A DNA stretch of 64,000 nucleotides from Lysobacter sp. K5869 (lineage in GTDB: Bacteria > Pseudomonadota > Gammaproteobacteria > Xanthomonadales > Xanthomonadaceae): the NCBI RefSeq assembly GCF_018847975.1, contig NZ_CP072597.1, forward strand, positions 2,395,001 through 2,459,000, read 5' to 3'. The notes beneath the pieces were generated by a model. That model was given only the letters and a program-made list of their open reading frames with translations. It was not told the DNA's origin and did not search any database. Below are positions 1 through 7,983 of this stretch, in pieces. The translations under genes and the position numbers were made by a program. Position 1 is the stretch's first letter; each line of letters begins with the position of its first letter.

Positions 1-36
1 GCGCGGGTGCAGGCGGCCGGGGCGGCGAGCAACTGA
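1..36 (+). CDS. possible 3' end of a preceding gene
   Basis: Reading from base 1 in frame 1 gives eleven codons (ARVQAAGAASN) followed by TGA at 34-36. This could be the C-terminus of a gene starting before the window. The stretch is too short to identify and an open frame of this size is expected by chance in such GC-rich DNA. The following bases up to 190 show no convincing gene. Confidence 0.2.
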   Translation, partial: ARVQAAGAASN

Positions 37-196
37 GCGCCGGCGCGGCGGCCGGTGCCGAACGCATCGGGCCGCGCTCTCGCGCGAGCGCCGATCGACG
101 CCGAAGCCGTCGTGCCGCGCGCCCGGAACCTCTTCGGAGCGGCGGCCCGCGTTCGCCATTGCGCCGCGGTTCCGCAACCCGGCCCCGGGCCTGGGC

Positions 197-202
197 GATA
201 AT
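197..202 (+). promoter_or_regulatory. GATAAT -10-like hexamer just upstream of an ATG
   Basis: GATAAT stands out in very GC-rich DNA and ends 7 nt before the ATG at 210. This is the spacing expected if transcription starts at or next to the start codon (leaderless mRNA). The same arrangement occurs before tsaB and bioA. No good -35 hexamer is visible. Confidence 0.35.
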
Positions 203-209
203 GCCGCCC

Positions 210-272
210 ATGCCCCATCGCCCCGTCTTCCGTTTCCCGACCCCGCGCGTCCGCGCCGCGGAGCCGCGCTGA
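210..272 (+). CDS. possible 20-aa leader ORF before the glycosyltransferase
   Basis: An ATG at 210, 7 nt after GATAAT, opens a 20-codon frame (MPHRPVFRFPTPRVRAAEPR) that stops with TGA at 270-272, one base before the ATG of the glycosyltransferase. The abutting stop and start would allow translational coupling. The peptide is Arg/Pro-rich with no recognisable domain. It may be fortuitous; only the promoter position and the exact junction support it. Confidence 0.22.
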   Translation: MPHRPVFRFPTPRVRAAEPR

Positions 273-273
273 C

Positions 274-1206
274 ATGAGCGCTCCCGCCCCGACCGCCGGC
301 GCCGACGTGTGCGCGGCGATCGTCACCTATCACCCGCAGATCGACTTGCTGCGCGAAGTCGTCGCCGCGGTGCGCCCGCAGGTCGGCCGCGTGCTGATCT
401 TCGACAACGCCAGCCCCGGCGCCGACGTCGCCGCGTTCTTCGACGAACTGCGCGCGCAGGGCGCGCAGGTGCTGCGCAGCGAGCGCAACGTCGGCCTGGG
501 CAGCGCGATCAACGCCGCCGCGCGGCTGGCGCGCGAGGCCGGGTTCGCGCAGATCCTGCTGATGGACCAAGACAGTCTGGTCGGCGCCGACATGGTCGCG
601 GTGCTGCAGCGCTGGCTGCGCGAACTGCGGGCGCAAGGCCCGGTCGCCGCGGTCGGCCCGCAGTTCCGCGACCAGCGCACCGGCGCGGTCGCGCCGTTCG
701 TGCGCATCGCCTTCCCGATGAACCGCAAGCTGTTCGGCGGGCCGGGGCAGGCGGTGGACTGCGATTTCCTGATCACCTCCGGCACCTTGCTGCCGCTGGA
801 CGCGCTCGACGCGGTCGGCGGCATGGACGAGGGCTTGTTCATCGACAACGTCGACATCGAGTGGAGCTCGCGCGCCAAGTACCGCGGCTACAAGCTCTAC
901 GGCATCTGCGACGCGCACATGCAGCACCGCATCGGCGATCTGGTGCCGATCACGCGCTTGCTGCCCACGTACAAGCACGTGGTGCACAGCCCGACCCGGC
1001 TGTACTACATGATGCGCAACCGCGTGCTGCTGTACCGCCGCGCCGAAGTGCCGGGGCGCTGGGCGGCGCAGGATCTGCCGCGGCTGGTGCTGAAGTTCGT
1101 CGGCACGGCGGTGTTCCTCGCGCCGCGGCTCGGGTATCTGCGGGCGATGCTGAGCGGGCTGCGCGACGGGATCGCGGGGCGGATGGGGCCGATGCCGCAG
1201 CGGTGA
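274..1206 (+). CDS. glycosyltransferase family 2 (rhamnosyltransferase-like)
   Basis: This 310-aa protein is a GT-A fold glycosyltransferase that probably transfers a nucleotide-activated sugar, perhaps dTDP-rhamnose, onto a cell-surface glycan at the inner face of the membrane. The N-terminus has the family 2 opening (AAIVTYHPQ, residues ~12-20), then FDNAS and a metal-binding region LLMDQDS near residues 94-100. The centre has the acceptor-side pattern FIDNVDIEWSSRAK near residues 190-203. There is no signal peptide or clear membrane span; the basic C-terminus may bind membrane. The ATG at 274 is preceded by GGAG about 10 nt upstream. Length fits the wbbL/rhamnosyltransferase group (about 290-320 aa). 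The sugar and acceptor cannot be told, because no polysaccharide cluster adjoins it in this window. Confidence 0.85.
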   Translation: MSAPAPTAGADVCAAIVTYHPQIDLLREVVAAVRPQVGRVLIFDNASPGADVAAFFDELRAQGAQVLRSERNVGLGSAINAAARLAREAGFAQILLMDQDSLVGADMVAVLQRWLRELRAQGPVAAVGPQFRDQRTGAVAPFVRIAFPMNRKLFGGPGQAVDCDFLITSGTLLPLDALDAVGGMDEGLFIDNVDIEWSSRAKYRGYKLYGICDAHMQHRIGDLVPITRLLPTYKHVVHSPTRLYYMMRNRVLLYRRAEVPGRWAAQDLPRLVLKFVGTAVFLAPRLGYLRAMLSGLRDGIAGRMGPMPQR

Positions 1207-1230
1207 GGGGCTTGCATCGCGGTTGAGTTT

Positions 1231-1314
1231 TCGCGGTCGCAGCTCGCGCAGCTCCTACCGTCGGATACGAACCATCCGAAGCCCCTGTAGGAGCTGCGCG
1301 AACTGCGACCGCGA
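1231..1314. repeat. GTAG-ended REP pair, inverted
   Basis: Two 28-nt arms (1231-1258 and 1287-1314) are reverse complements with one mismatch. The inner ends carry CTAC and GTAG and the core is GGAGCTGCGCGA. The 28-nt loop contains a small TCGGAT/ATCCGA inverted repeat. The layout resembles the paired REP elements bounded by GTAG that are abundant in Stenotrophomonas (SMAG family). It fills most of the gap between the glycosyltransferase and mrcB. The same unit recurs at 50.8 and 60 kb. Confidence 0.85.
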
Positions 1315-1497
1315 CAACCCAACCACGACGAACCCCTCGGCCCCGCCACCGCCCCCAGGTTTTGCCGATCCCGGCCTTTGGCCTGAACCAATACCCAATC
1401 GCGGTGTCCAACCGCGGTCCCCCCACCCCCGGCACCGCGGACGCGCCCTCCGGACGCCTGCGCTAGACTTGCCCGCGACTCAACGCACAGCATCTCC

Positions 1498-3897
1498 GTG
1501 GCCCGAATCGATTACGACGAAGACGAGCACGACGACAACGACGGGCAGGGCGCGCGGCCGGGCTGGCGTCGCCGGCTGGTGACCTGGACCCTGGCCGCCG
1601 GCGGCCTCGGCCTGGGCTTCCTGATCCCGTACACGCTCTATCTCAACCACGAAGTCGGCGAGCGCTTCGGCCAGTTGCAATGGCAGATCCCGACCCGCGT
1701 CTACGCGCGCCCGCTCGAAGTCGCGCCGGGCGCGGCGCTGGACGCGGCCACGCTCAAGACCGAACTCGACGCGGCCTCCTACCGCGAGGACGGCGGCGCG
1801 CGCCCGGGCACCTACGCCCGCGACGGCGGCCGCTTCACCATCGCCAGCCGCGGCTTCAACGATGTCGACGGCACGGTGCAGCCGCGCCGGATCGAAGTCG
1901 TGGTCTCCGGCGGCCGCATCGCCAGCGTGCGCGACCTGACCAGCAAGAAGGCGCTGCGCGCCGCGCGCCTGGACCCGGCGCGCATCGCCACGCTGTACGG
2001 CCAGAAGCAGGAAGAGCGCCGGCTGGTGCGGATCGAAGAGGTGCCGGAGCTGCTGGTCACCGGCCTGCAGGCGGTCGAGGACCGCGACTTCAACCACCAC
2101 TTCGGCATCGATCTGTCGGGCATGGCCCGCGCCGCGTTCAAGAACGTCGCCGCCGGCCGCGCCAAGCAAGGCGCCAGCACCCTGACCCAGCAGCTCGCGC
2201 GCAGCGGCCTGCTCGGCATCGGCCAGGAACAGACGCTGACCCGCAAGGGCAAGGAAATCATCTACGCCCTGCTGATCGAGGCGCGCTACGACAAGCGCAC
2301 GATCCTGGAGGCGTACTTCAATCAGGTGTATCTGGGCCAGCGCGGCTCGCAGGCCATCCACGGCGTCGCCGCGGCCTCGGAGTTCTGGTTCGGCCGCGAT
2401 CTGCGCGATCTCAACACCGAGCAGATCGCGCTGTTGATCGGCATCGTGCGCGGCCCGTCGTACTACGACCCGCGGCGCAACGGCGAGCGCGCGCTGTCGC
2501 GGCGCAATTTCGTGCTCGGCGAAATGCACGAGACCGGGCTGATCGGCGAAGAGGAATACCAGCGCGCGATCAAGACCCCGCTGGAGATCACCCAGAACCC
2601 GGGCAACATCGCCGCCAACCGTTTCCCGGCCTACGTCGATCTGATCCGCCGCCAGCTCGCCCGCGACTATCCGGCCGACGCGCTGGCCGGCGCCGGCCTG
2701 AGCGTGATGAGCGGCATGTCGCCGTCGGCGCAGGCGCAGGCCGAAGGCGCGGTGGCGCGCACGCTCAAGGGTCTGGACAACAAGCGCCGCCCGCCGCTGC
2801 AGGCCGGCCTGGTGGTGACCGACGTGCACAACGGCGAAGTCGTCGCCGTGGTCGGCAGCCGCGAGTTCACCCAGCCGGGCTTCAATCGCGCGGTGGAAGC
2901 GCAGCGTCCGGTCGGTTCGCTGCTCAAGCCGTTCGTGTATTTGCTGGCGTTGGCGCGGCCGAGCGAATTCAATCTGTCGACCTGGATCGACGACTCGCCG
3001 GTGGCGGTCAAGCTCGGCCGCGGCCGCACCTGGAATCCGGGCAACTCCGACGGGCGCAGCCACGGCTTGGTGCGCATGGTCGACGCGCTGGCGATGTCCT
3101 ACAACCAGGCCACCGTGCGCGTGGGCATGCAGGTCTCGCCCGACGCCATCGTCGAGCTCACCCAAAAGCTGGCCGGCATCCAGGCGCCGAACAATCCTTC
3201 GCTGATCCTCGGCGCGGTCGATCAAAGCCCTTACGCGATGGCCCAGCTGTACCAGTTCCTCGCCTCCGGCGGCGAAGTGCAGCCGCTGCACGCGGTGCGC
3301 GGCGTGCTCGACGCGCAGGGCAAGGCGGTCAAGCGCTACGACAAGGAACCCGCGCCGGCGCAGGAAGGCGACGCGATCGCCGCGCGCCTAATCACCATCG
3401 CCCTGCAGCAGGCCGTCACCAACGGCACCGGCCGCCAGCTCGTCGCCGACGGCCTGGGCAAGCTGGCGCCGGCCGGCAAGACCGGCACCAGCAACGACGG
3501 CCGCGACAGCTGGTTCGCCGGCTGGACCGGCGACCATCTGGCGGTGATCTGGGTCGGCAACGATCAGAACCAGACCACCGGCCTGTACGGCGCCACCGGC
3601 GCGATGCGGGTGTGGTCGGCGATCTTCTCGCGCCTGCCCACCGCGCCGCTGCAAGTCACCGACAAGGGATTGGACTGGCAGCCGGTGATCGGCAGCAACA
3701 GCACCGACGCGGCCTGCGCCGGCGCGCGCCGGTTCCCGTTCGTGGCCGGCTTCGCGCCGCAATACGCGCCGTGCCCGGCGCCGCAGCCGGAAGCCGAGGA
3801 ATCCAGCGGCGGCTGGCGCGAATGGTTCGGCATCGGCAAGGACAAGGACGAGTCTGCGCGCGAGCCGGCGCCCACTCCCCCGTCTCCGGAGCAGTAA
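1498..3897 (+). CDS. mrcB: penicillin-binding protein 1B (bifunctional transglycosylase/transpeptidase)
   Basis: This 799-aa class A PBP polymerises and cross-links peptidoglycan in the periplasm. After a short acidic cytoplasmic tail comes one membrane span (residues ~28-50) and a UB2H-like segment, the LpoB-binding module of PBP1B. The GT51 domain shows EDRDFNHHFG with catalytic Glu194, GASTLTQQLAR, and RKGKEIIYALLIEARYDK. The transpeptidase has SLLK (Ser474-Lys477), SYN and KTGTSNDGRDSWFAGWTG. The C-terminal ~60 residues are Pro/Glu-rich and variable. It starts with GTG; a TAGACT -10-like hexamer lies at 1464-1469. The TPR lipoprotein begins 3 bp after the stop and may be co-transcribed as an accessory. 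Confidence 0.95.
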   Translation: MARIDYDEDEHDDNDGQGARPGWRRRLVTWTLAAGGLGLGFLIPYTLYLNHEVGERFGQLQWQIPTRVYARPLEVAPGAALDAATLKTELDAASYREDGGARPGTYARDGGRFTIASRGFNDVDGTVQPRRIEVVVSGGRIASVRDLTSKKALRAARLDPARIATLYGQKQEERRLVRIEEVPELLVTGLQAVEDRDFNHHFGIDLSGMARAAFKNVAAGRAKQGASTLTQQLARSGLLGIGQEQTLTRKGKEIIYALLIEARYDKRTILEAYFNQVYLGQRGSQAIHGVAAASEFWFGRDLRDLNTEQIALLIGIVRGPSYYDPRRNGERALSRRNFVLGEMHETGLIGEEEYQRAIKTPLEITQNPGNIAANRFPAYVDLIRRQLARDYPADALAGAGLSVMSGMSPSAQAQAEGAVARTLKGLDNKRRPPLQAGLVVTDVHNGEVVAVVGSREFTQPGFNRAVEAQRPVGSLLKPFVYLLALARPSEFNLSTWIDDSPVAVKLGRGRTWNPGNSDGRSHGLVRMVDALAMSYNQATVRVGMQVSPDAIVELTQKLAGIQAPNNPSLILGAVDQSPYAMAQLYQFLASGGEVQPLHAVRGVLDAQGKAVKRYDKEPAPAQEGDAIAARLITIALQQAVTNGTGRQLVADGLGKLAPAGKTGTSNDGRDSWFAGWTGDHLAVIWVGNDQNQTTGLYGATGAMRVWSAIFSRLPTAPLQVTDKGLDWQPVIGSNSTDAACAGARRFPFVAGFAPQYAPCPAPQPEAEESSGGWREWFGIGKDKDESAREPAPTPPSPEQ

Positions 3898-3900
3898 TCG

Positions 3901-4533
3901 ATGATCCGTATTCCGTTGCGCGCCGCTCGCCGCGGCGCCGCTCCCGCGGCTCTGACCGCCGCCCTCCTGGCCGCGCTCGCCACGGCCTGTTCGGTCGCGC
4001 CGCCGCAGCCGTCGCAGCTGGCCGAAGCCAACTTCAACGGCGAAGCCGCGGTCGCGCAGGTGCGCGCCGCCGCCAGCGGCGCCGCCGCGCGCGAGCTGGA
4101 CGTGCAGCCGCTGCGCGATCCGCAGGTCGAAGACTTGCGGCAAAAGGCCGAGGCGCTGGAAAAATCGCGCAAGTACGCCGAGGCCGCGGCCGCGCTGGAT
4201 CAGGCGCTGCAGATCAACGCCGACGACCCGGCGCTGCTGCAGGAACGCGCCGAGGCCGCGCTGCTGCTGCACCGCCTGGACGACGCCGAGCGCTACGCGC
4301 TCAAGGCCTTCGACGGCGGCTCGCAAGTCGGCCCGCTGTGCCGCCGGCATTGGGCGGCGATCGCCCAGGCGCGCCAGGGCAAGCTCGACGGCGTCAACGC
4401 GGCGATGAAGCTGGCCAAGCGCCAGGACCATTACGACGCCCTGGTGCCGCAGCGCGACGGCTTGATCAAATCGCGCAAGCAGGCGCAGGACAAGATCGCC
4501 GTCTGCACCGTCGCCGCGCCGAACAGGTACTGA
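3901..4533 (+). CDS. TPR-containing lipoprotein
   Basis: This 210-aa protein has a lipoprotein signal: a basic start, a hydrophobic Ala/Leu run and the lipobox LATAC at residues ~26-30. The mature part is helical and Ala-rich with at least one tetratricopeptide-like pair around residues 80-125 (KYAEAAAALDQALQINADDP). It begins 3 bp after mrcB, so it probably shares its mRNA and may act in the periplasm as a PBP1B partner, by analogy with outer-membrane PBP activators. That role is inferred from gene order; LpoB homology was not recognised. Confidence 0.75.
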   Translation: MIRIPLRAARRGAAPAALTAALLAALATACSVAPPQPSQLAEANFNGEAAVAQVRAAASGAAARELDVQPLRDPQVEDLRQKAEALEKSRKYAEAAAALDQALQINADDPALLQERAEAALLLHRLDDAERYALKAFDGGSQVGPLCRRHWAAIAQARQGKLDGVNAAMKLAKRQDHYDALVPQRDGLIKSRKQAQDKIAVCTVAAPNRY

Positions 4534-4540
4534 CGCTTCC

Positions 4541-6670
4541 ATGGAACCCAGTCGCCTCGGCGTCGCCAGTCGGGCCGCGCTGAGCGACGGCGGCGAGATC
4601 GCGCGCAAGCTCGAAACCTTCGCGCCGCGGTCGGCGCAGCAAGACCTGACCGCGGCCATCGCCGATGCGTTCGAAAGCCGCGACACGCTGCTGGCCGAGG
4701 CCGGCACCGGCACCGGCAAGACCTTCGCCTATCTGGTGCCGGCGCTGCTGTCGGGGCTGAAGACCATCGTCTCCACCGGCACCCGCGCGCTGCAGGATCA
4801 GCTCTATCACCGCGACTTGCCGCGCGTGCGCGACGCGCTCGGCGTGGGCTTGAAGACCGCGCTGCTGAAGGGCCGCGCGAACTACCTGTGCCGCTATCGC
4901 ATGGAACAGGCCAAGGGCGAGCCGAAGTTCTCCTCGCGCGAGGTGGCCGCGCAGTTCCAGCGCATCGTCGCGTGGTCCGGGCGCACCCGCCTGGGCGATC
5001 TGGCCGAACTCGAAGCGTTGCCGGAAGAATCGCCGCTGCTGCCGATGGTCACCTCCACCGCGGAGAACTGCCTGGGCAGCGAATGCCCGTTCTACGCCGA
5101 TTGCTTCGTGGTGCAGGCGCGCCAGCGCGCGCAGGCGGCCGACGTGGTGGTGGTCAATCATCATTTGCTGCTGGCCGACCTGGCGTTGAAGCAGGAAGGC
5201 TTCGGCGAAATCCTGCCCGGTGCGCAGGCCTTCGTGATCGACGAAGCGCACCAGTTGCCCGAGCTGGCCGCGCAGTTCTTCGGCGAGGCGATCAGCGCGC
5301 GGCCGCTGGTCGAGCTGGCGCGCGACGCGCTGGCCGAATGCAAGAGCGTGACCGGCGCGCTGGCGAGCCTGCAGGTGCCGGCGCGCGATCTGGAGCATTC
5401 GGTGCGCGTGCTGCGCACCGCGATGGACGAACTGCCGATCCGCGGCACCCGCCGCCGCGCCGGCGAAGTGCCGGCGGTGGAGGACGCGTTCGACAACCTC
5501 GAAGCCGCGCTGCTCAATCTGCGCGACGCGCTGGAGCCGCTGCGCGGCGCCGCACCGGGCTTCGACAGTTGCCATGCGCGCGCCGAGGAGTTCATCGAAC
5601 GCCTGCGCCGTTGGCGCGGCGCGCCGGTGCCGCGTCCGGCGCCGGAACCCGAGGAAGACGACGATTTTTCGCCGCCGCGGCGCGAAGAGATTCCGGCCGA
5701 GGCCGAGAACCAGGACGCGTTCGCCGCCGCGCAAGAAGCGCAAACCGAAGGCGAGGGCACGCCGCCGGAAGGCCGCGACGGCAGCGTGCTGTGGTACGAG
5801 CTGACCGCGCGCGGTTTCCGCCTCAGCCGCACCCCGCTCGACGTGGCCGGGCCGCTCGCCGCGCATCGCGAACGCTCGCGCGCAGCCTGGGTGTTCACCT
5901 CGGCCACGCTCACCGTCGGCGGCCATTTCCATCATTACTCGCGCAAGCTCGGCTTGTTCGAGCCCAAGACCTTGCTCGCGCCGAGCCCGTTCGACTGGCC
6001 GCATCAGGCGCTGATGTACCTGCCGCAGGGGCTGCCCGATCCGGTCGTGCGCCATTACAACGAGAGCATGGTCGAACGCCTGCGCCCGGTGCTGGAAGCC
6101 TCGGGCGGCCGAGCGTTCGTACTGTTCGCCTCGCACCGCGCGCTGCGCGAGACCGCCGAACTGCTCAAGGACGGCCCGTGGCCGCTGTTCGTCCAGGGCG
6201 AGGCGCCGCGGCACGTGCTGCTGGAGCGCTTCCGCGCCTCCGGCAACGGCGTGCTGCTGGGCGCGGCCAGCTTCCGCGAGGGCGTGGACGTGGCCGGCGA
6301 GGCGCTGAGCGTGGTGGTGATCGACAAACTACCGTTCGCCGCGCCCGACGATCCGGTGTTCGAGGCGCGCCTGGAGGCGATCCGCCGCCGCGGCGGCAAC
6401 CCGTTCCGCGACGAACAGCTGCCGCAGGCGGTGATCGCGCTCAAGCAGGGCGCCGGCCGCCTGATCCGCAGCGAACGCGACCGCGGCGTGCTGGTGCTGT
6501 GCGACCCGCGCCTGCACAGCAAGAGCTACGGCCGCACCTTCCTCGACTCGCTGCCGCCGCTGCCGCGCAGCCGCCGCATCGAGGACGTGGCCGACTTCTT
6601 CGCCGGCCGGCCCTTGGCCCTAGAATCGGCCTCGTCCGCGCGCGACGGCGAGGACTACTACTACCGCTGA
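4541..6670 (+). CDS. yoaA: YoaA/DinG-family ATP-dependent DNA helicase
   Basis: This 709-aa superfamily 2 helicase of the XPD-like iron-sulfur group is expected to unwind DNA 5' to 3' in repair. It has Walker A (AEAGTGTGKT, residues ~52-61), the Walker B box DEAH, four cysteines in the NYLCRYR and ENCLGSECPFYADC contexts suited to a 4Fe-4S cluster, and C-terminal motifs including GAASFREGVDV and QGAGRLIRSERD. An acidic low-complexity stretch at residues ~365-410 separates the halves. It begins 7 bp after the TPR lipoprotein. Length and the Fe-S motif favour YoaA over the longer DinG exonuclease fusions. Confidence 0.88.
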   Translation: MEPSRLGVASRAALSDGGEIARKLETFAPRSAQQDLTAAIADAFESRDTLLAEAGTGTGKTFAYLVPALLSGLKTIVSTGTRALQDQLYHRDLPRVRDALGVGLKTALLKGRANYLCRYRMEQAKGEPKFSSREVAAQFQRIVAWSGRTRLGDLAELEALPEESPLLPMVTSTAENCLGSECPFYADCFVVQARQRAQAADVVVVNHHLLLADLALKQEGFGEILPGAQAFVIDEAHQLPELAAQFFGEAISARPLVELARDALAECKSVTGALASLQVPARDLEHSVRVLRTAMDELPIRGTRRRAGEVPAVEDAFDNLEAALLNLRDALEPLRGAAPGFDSCHARAEEFIERLRRWRGAPVPRPAPEPEEDDDFSPPRREEIPAEAENQDAFAAAQEAQTEGEGTPPEGRDGSVLWYELTARGFRLSRTPLDVAGPLAAHRERSRAAWVFTSATLTVGGHFHHYSRKLGLFEPKTLLAPSPFDWPHQALMYLPQGLPDPVVRHYNESMVERLRPVLEASGGRAFVLFASHRALRETAELLKDGPWPLFVQGEAPRHVLLERFRASGNGVLLGAASFREGVDVAGEALSVVVIDKLPFAAPDDPVFEARLEAIRRRGGNPFRDEQLPQAVIALKQGAGRLIRSERDRGVLVLCDPRLHSKSYGRTFLDSLPPLPRSRRIEDVADFFAGRPLALESASSARDGEDYYYR

Positions 6671-6697
6671 ACGCGGTCGACGTTGACGAGGTGGGCC

Positions 6698-7105
6698 ATG
6701 AGCGAGCAAGCACCGGCGCGCAAGCCGCGCGTACACGGATTGGGCGGAGTATTCTTCAAGGCGCGCGATCCGGCCGCGCTGTCGCAGTGGTACCAGCGCC
6801 ATCTGGACCTGGACGTGCAGGGCTGGGGCGGGGCGCTGCTGCGCTGGCGCCGCGCCGACGACGGCAGCGAGGCCTGCACCGTGTGGGCGCCGTTCGGCGA
6901 GGACAGCGAGTACTTCAAGCCCAGCGACAAGCCCTACATGCTGAACCTGCGCGTGGACGATCTGCAGGCGACCCTGCAGGGACTGCGCGAGGAAGGCTGC
7001 ACGGTGCTGGACCGTTACGAGGAATCCGAGCAGGGCAAGTTCGGCTATGCGCTGGATCCGGAAGGCGGGTTGCTGGAGTTGTGGGAGCCGGCGCCGGGGT
7101 ATTGA
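6698..7105 (+). CDS. VOC-family (glyoxalase/bleomycin-resistance fold) protein
   Basis: This 135-aa protein of the vicinal-oxygen-chelate superfamily has a beta-alpha-beta-beta-beta layout: GVFFKARDPAALSQWYQRHL at the N-terminus and GCTVLDRYEESEQGKFGYALDPEGGLLELWEP at the C-terminus, ending in the usual metal-ligand pattern ExW. Substrate is unknown; such proteins include glyoxalases, dioxygenases and resistance proteins. The start is placed at ATG 6698, preceded by GAGGTGGG, not at the TTG 15 bp upstream. The gene follows yoaA after 27 bp. Confidence 0.85.
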   Translation: MSEQAPARKPRVHGLGGVFFKARDPAALSQWYQRHLDLDVQGWGGALLRWRRADDGSEACTVWAPFGEDSEYFKPSDKPYMLNLRVDDLQATLQGLREEGCTVLDRYEESEQGKFGYALDPEGGLLELWEPAPGY

Positions 7106-7116
7106 GGTCGCTGAGT

Positions 7117-7154
7117 CCTACCGTCATTCCCGCGAACGCGGGAACGACGGTAGG
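7117..7154. repeat. GTAG/CTAC-ended palindromic repeat
   Basis: A near-perfect hairpin: CCTACCGTCATTCCCG pairs with CGGGAACGACGGTAGG with one mismatch around a short loop. It is the familiar 'TCATTCCCGCGAA' type of dispersed repeat of xanthomonads, with CTAC/GTAG at its ends. It lies between the VOC gene and tsaB and could also act as a weak terminator, though no T run follows. Confidence 0.75.
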
Positions 7155-7210
7155 AACGAACGCAAGCCACCGCCACCCGGTCCGATCACGCCATCCCCGC
7201 CCATCCGCGC

Positions 7211-7216
7211 GATAAT
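7211..7216 (+). promoter_or_regulatory. -10-like GATAAT of a probable leaderless tsaB transcript
   Basis: GATAAT ends 7 nt before the tsaB ATG, leaving no room for a Shine-Dalgarno site. The CGCCCCG spacer is GC only. The start codon would be the first or nearly first base of the mRNA. No -35 consensus is visible. Confidence 0.45.
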
Positions 7217-7223
7217 CGCCCCG

Positions 7224-7958
7224 ATGAAACTCCTGGCCTTTGAAACCTCGACCGAAGCCTGCTCGGTCGCCCTGTGGCTCGACGGCGAAGTGCTGGAGCG
7301 CTTCGAGCTGGCGCCGCGCCGCCACGCCGAACTGTCGCTGCCCTGGGCCGAGCAACTGCTGGCCGAGGCCGGCGTGAAGCGCCGCGAACTCGACGCCGTG
7401 GCCCTGGGCCGCGGCCCGGGCGCGTTCACCGGCGTGCGTCTGGCCATCGCCTTGGCTCAGGGCGTGGCCCTGGCCCTGGATGTGCCGGCGATCCCGGTCT
7501 CGACCCTGGCCGTGCTGGCGCTGCGCGCGCGGCCGCTCGCCGCCGGCGCCGGTCCGCAACGCGTGCTCAGCGCGATCGACGCGCGCATGGGCGAGGTCTA
7601 TACCGCCGCTTATGAACTGCGCGACGGCGAAGCGTTCGCGCTCGACCAGGAAGCCGTGCTCGCGCCCGACGCCGCGCAGTTGCCCGATGCCGGCGACGGC
7701 GCGCTCGATAACGGCTGGCTCGGCGTCGGCACCGGCTTCGCCGCCGCCGACGGCGCGCTGCGTCAGCGCCTGGGCGCGCGCTTCGCCGCCATCGACGCCG
7801 ACGCGCTGCCGCACGCCGCCGACCTCGCGCGATTGGCCGCGGCCGCCTACGCGCGCGGCGAAACCGTCGCGCCCGAACGGATCGAACCGGCGTACCTGCG
7901 CAACAACGTCGCCCTCACCATCGCCGAGCAAGCCGCGCTGCGCGCACGCTCCTCCTAG
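7224..7958 (+). CDS. tsaB: tRNA N6-threonylcarbamoyladenosine synthesis protein TsaB
   Basis: This 244-aa protein partners TsaD (with TsaE) in making t6A37 in ANN-decoding tRNAs. It belongs to the ASKHA fold: MKLLAFETSTEACSVAL opens the first phosphate-like loop, and GRGPGAFTGVRLAIALAQG at residues ~72-90 is the TsaB/TsaD signature. The C-terminal half is variable as usual. The open frame continues upstream to 7047, but the ATG at 7224 fits the family start and the promoter position. E. coli TsaB is about 231 aa, so it is full length. Confidence 0.93.
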   Translation: MKLLAFETSTEACSVALWLDGEVLERFELAPRRHAELSLPWAEQLLAEAGVKRRELDAVALGRGPGAFTGVRLAIALAQGVALALDVPAIPVSTLAVLALRARPLAAGAGPQRVLSAIDARMGEVYTAAYELRDGEAFALDQEAVLAPDAAQLPDAGDGALDNGWLGVGTGFAAADGALRQRLGARFAAIDADALPHAADLARLAAAAYARGETVAPERIEPAYLRNNVALTIAEQAALRARSS

Positions 7959-7983
7959 CCGCATCCGCACTCAAGGACGCACC

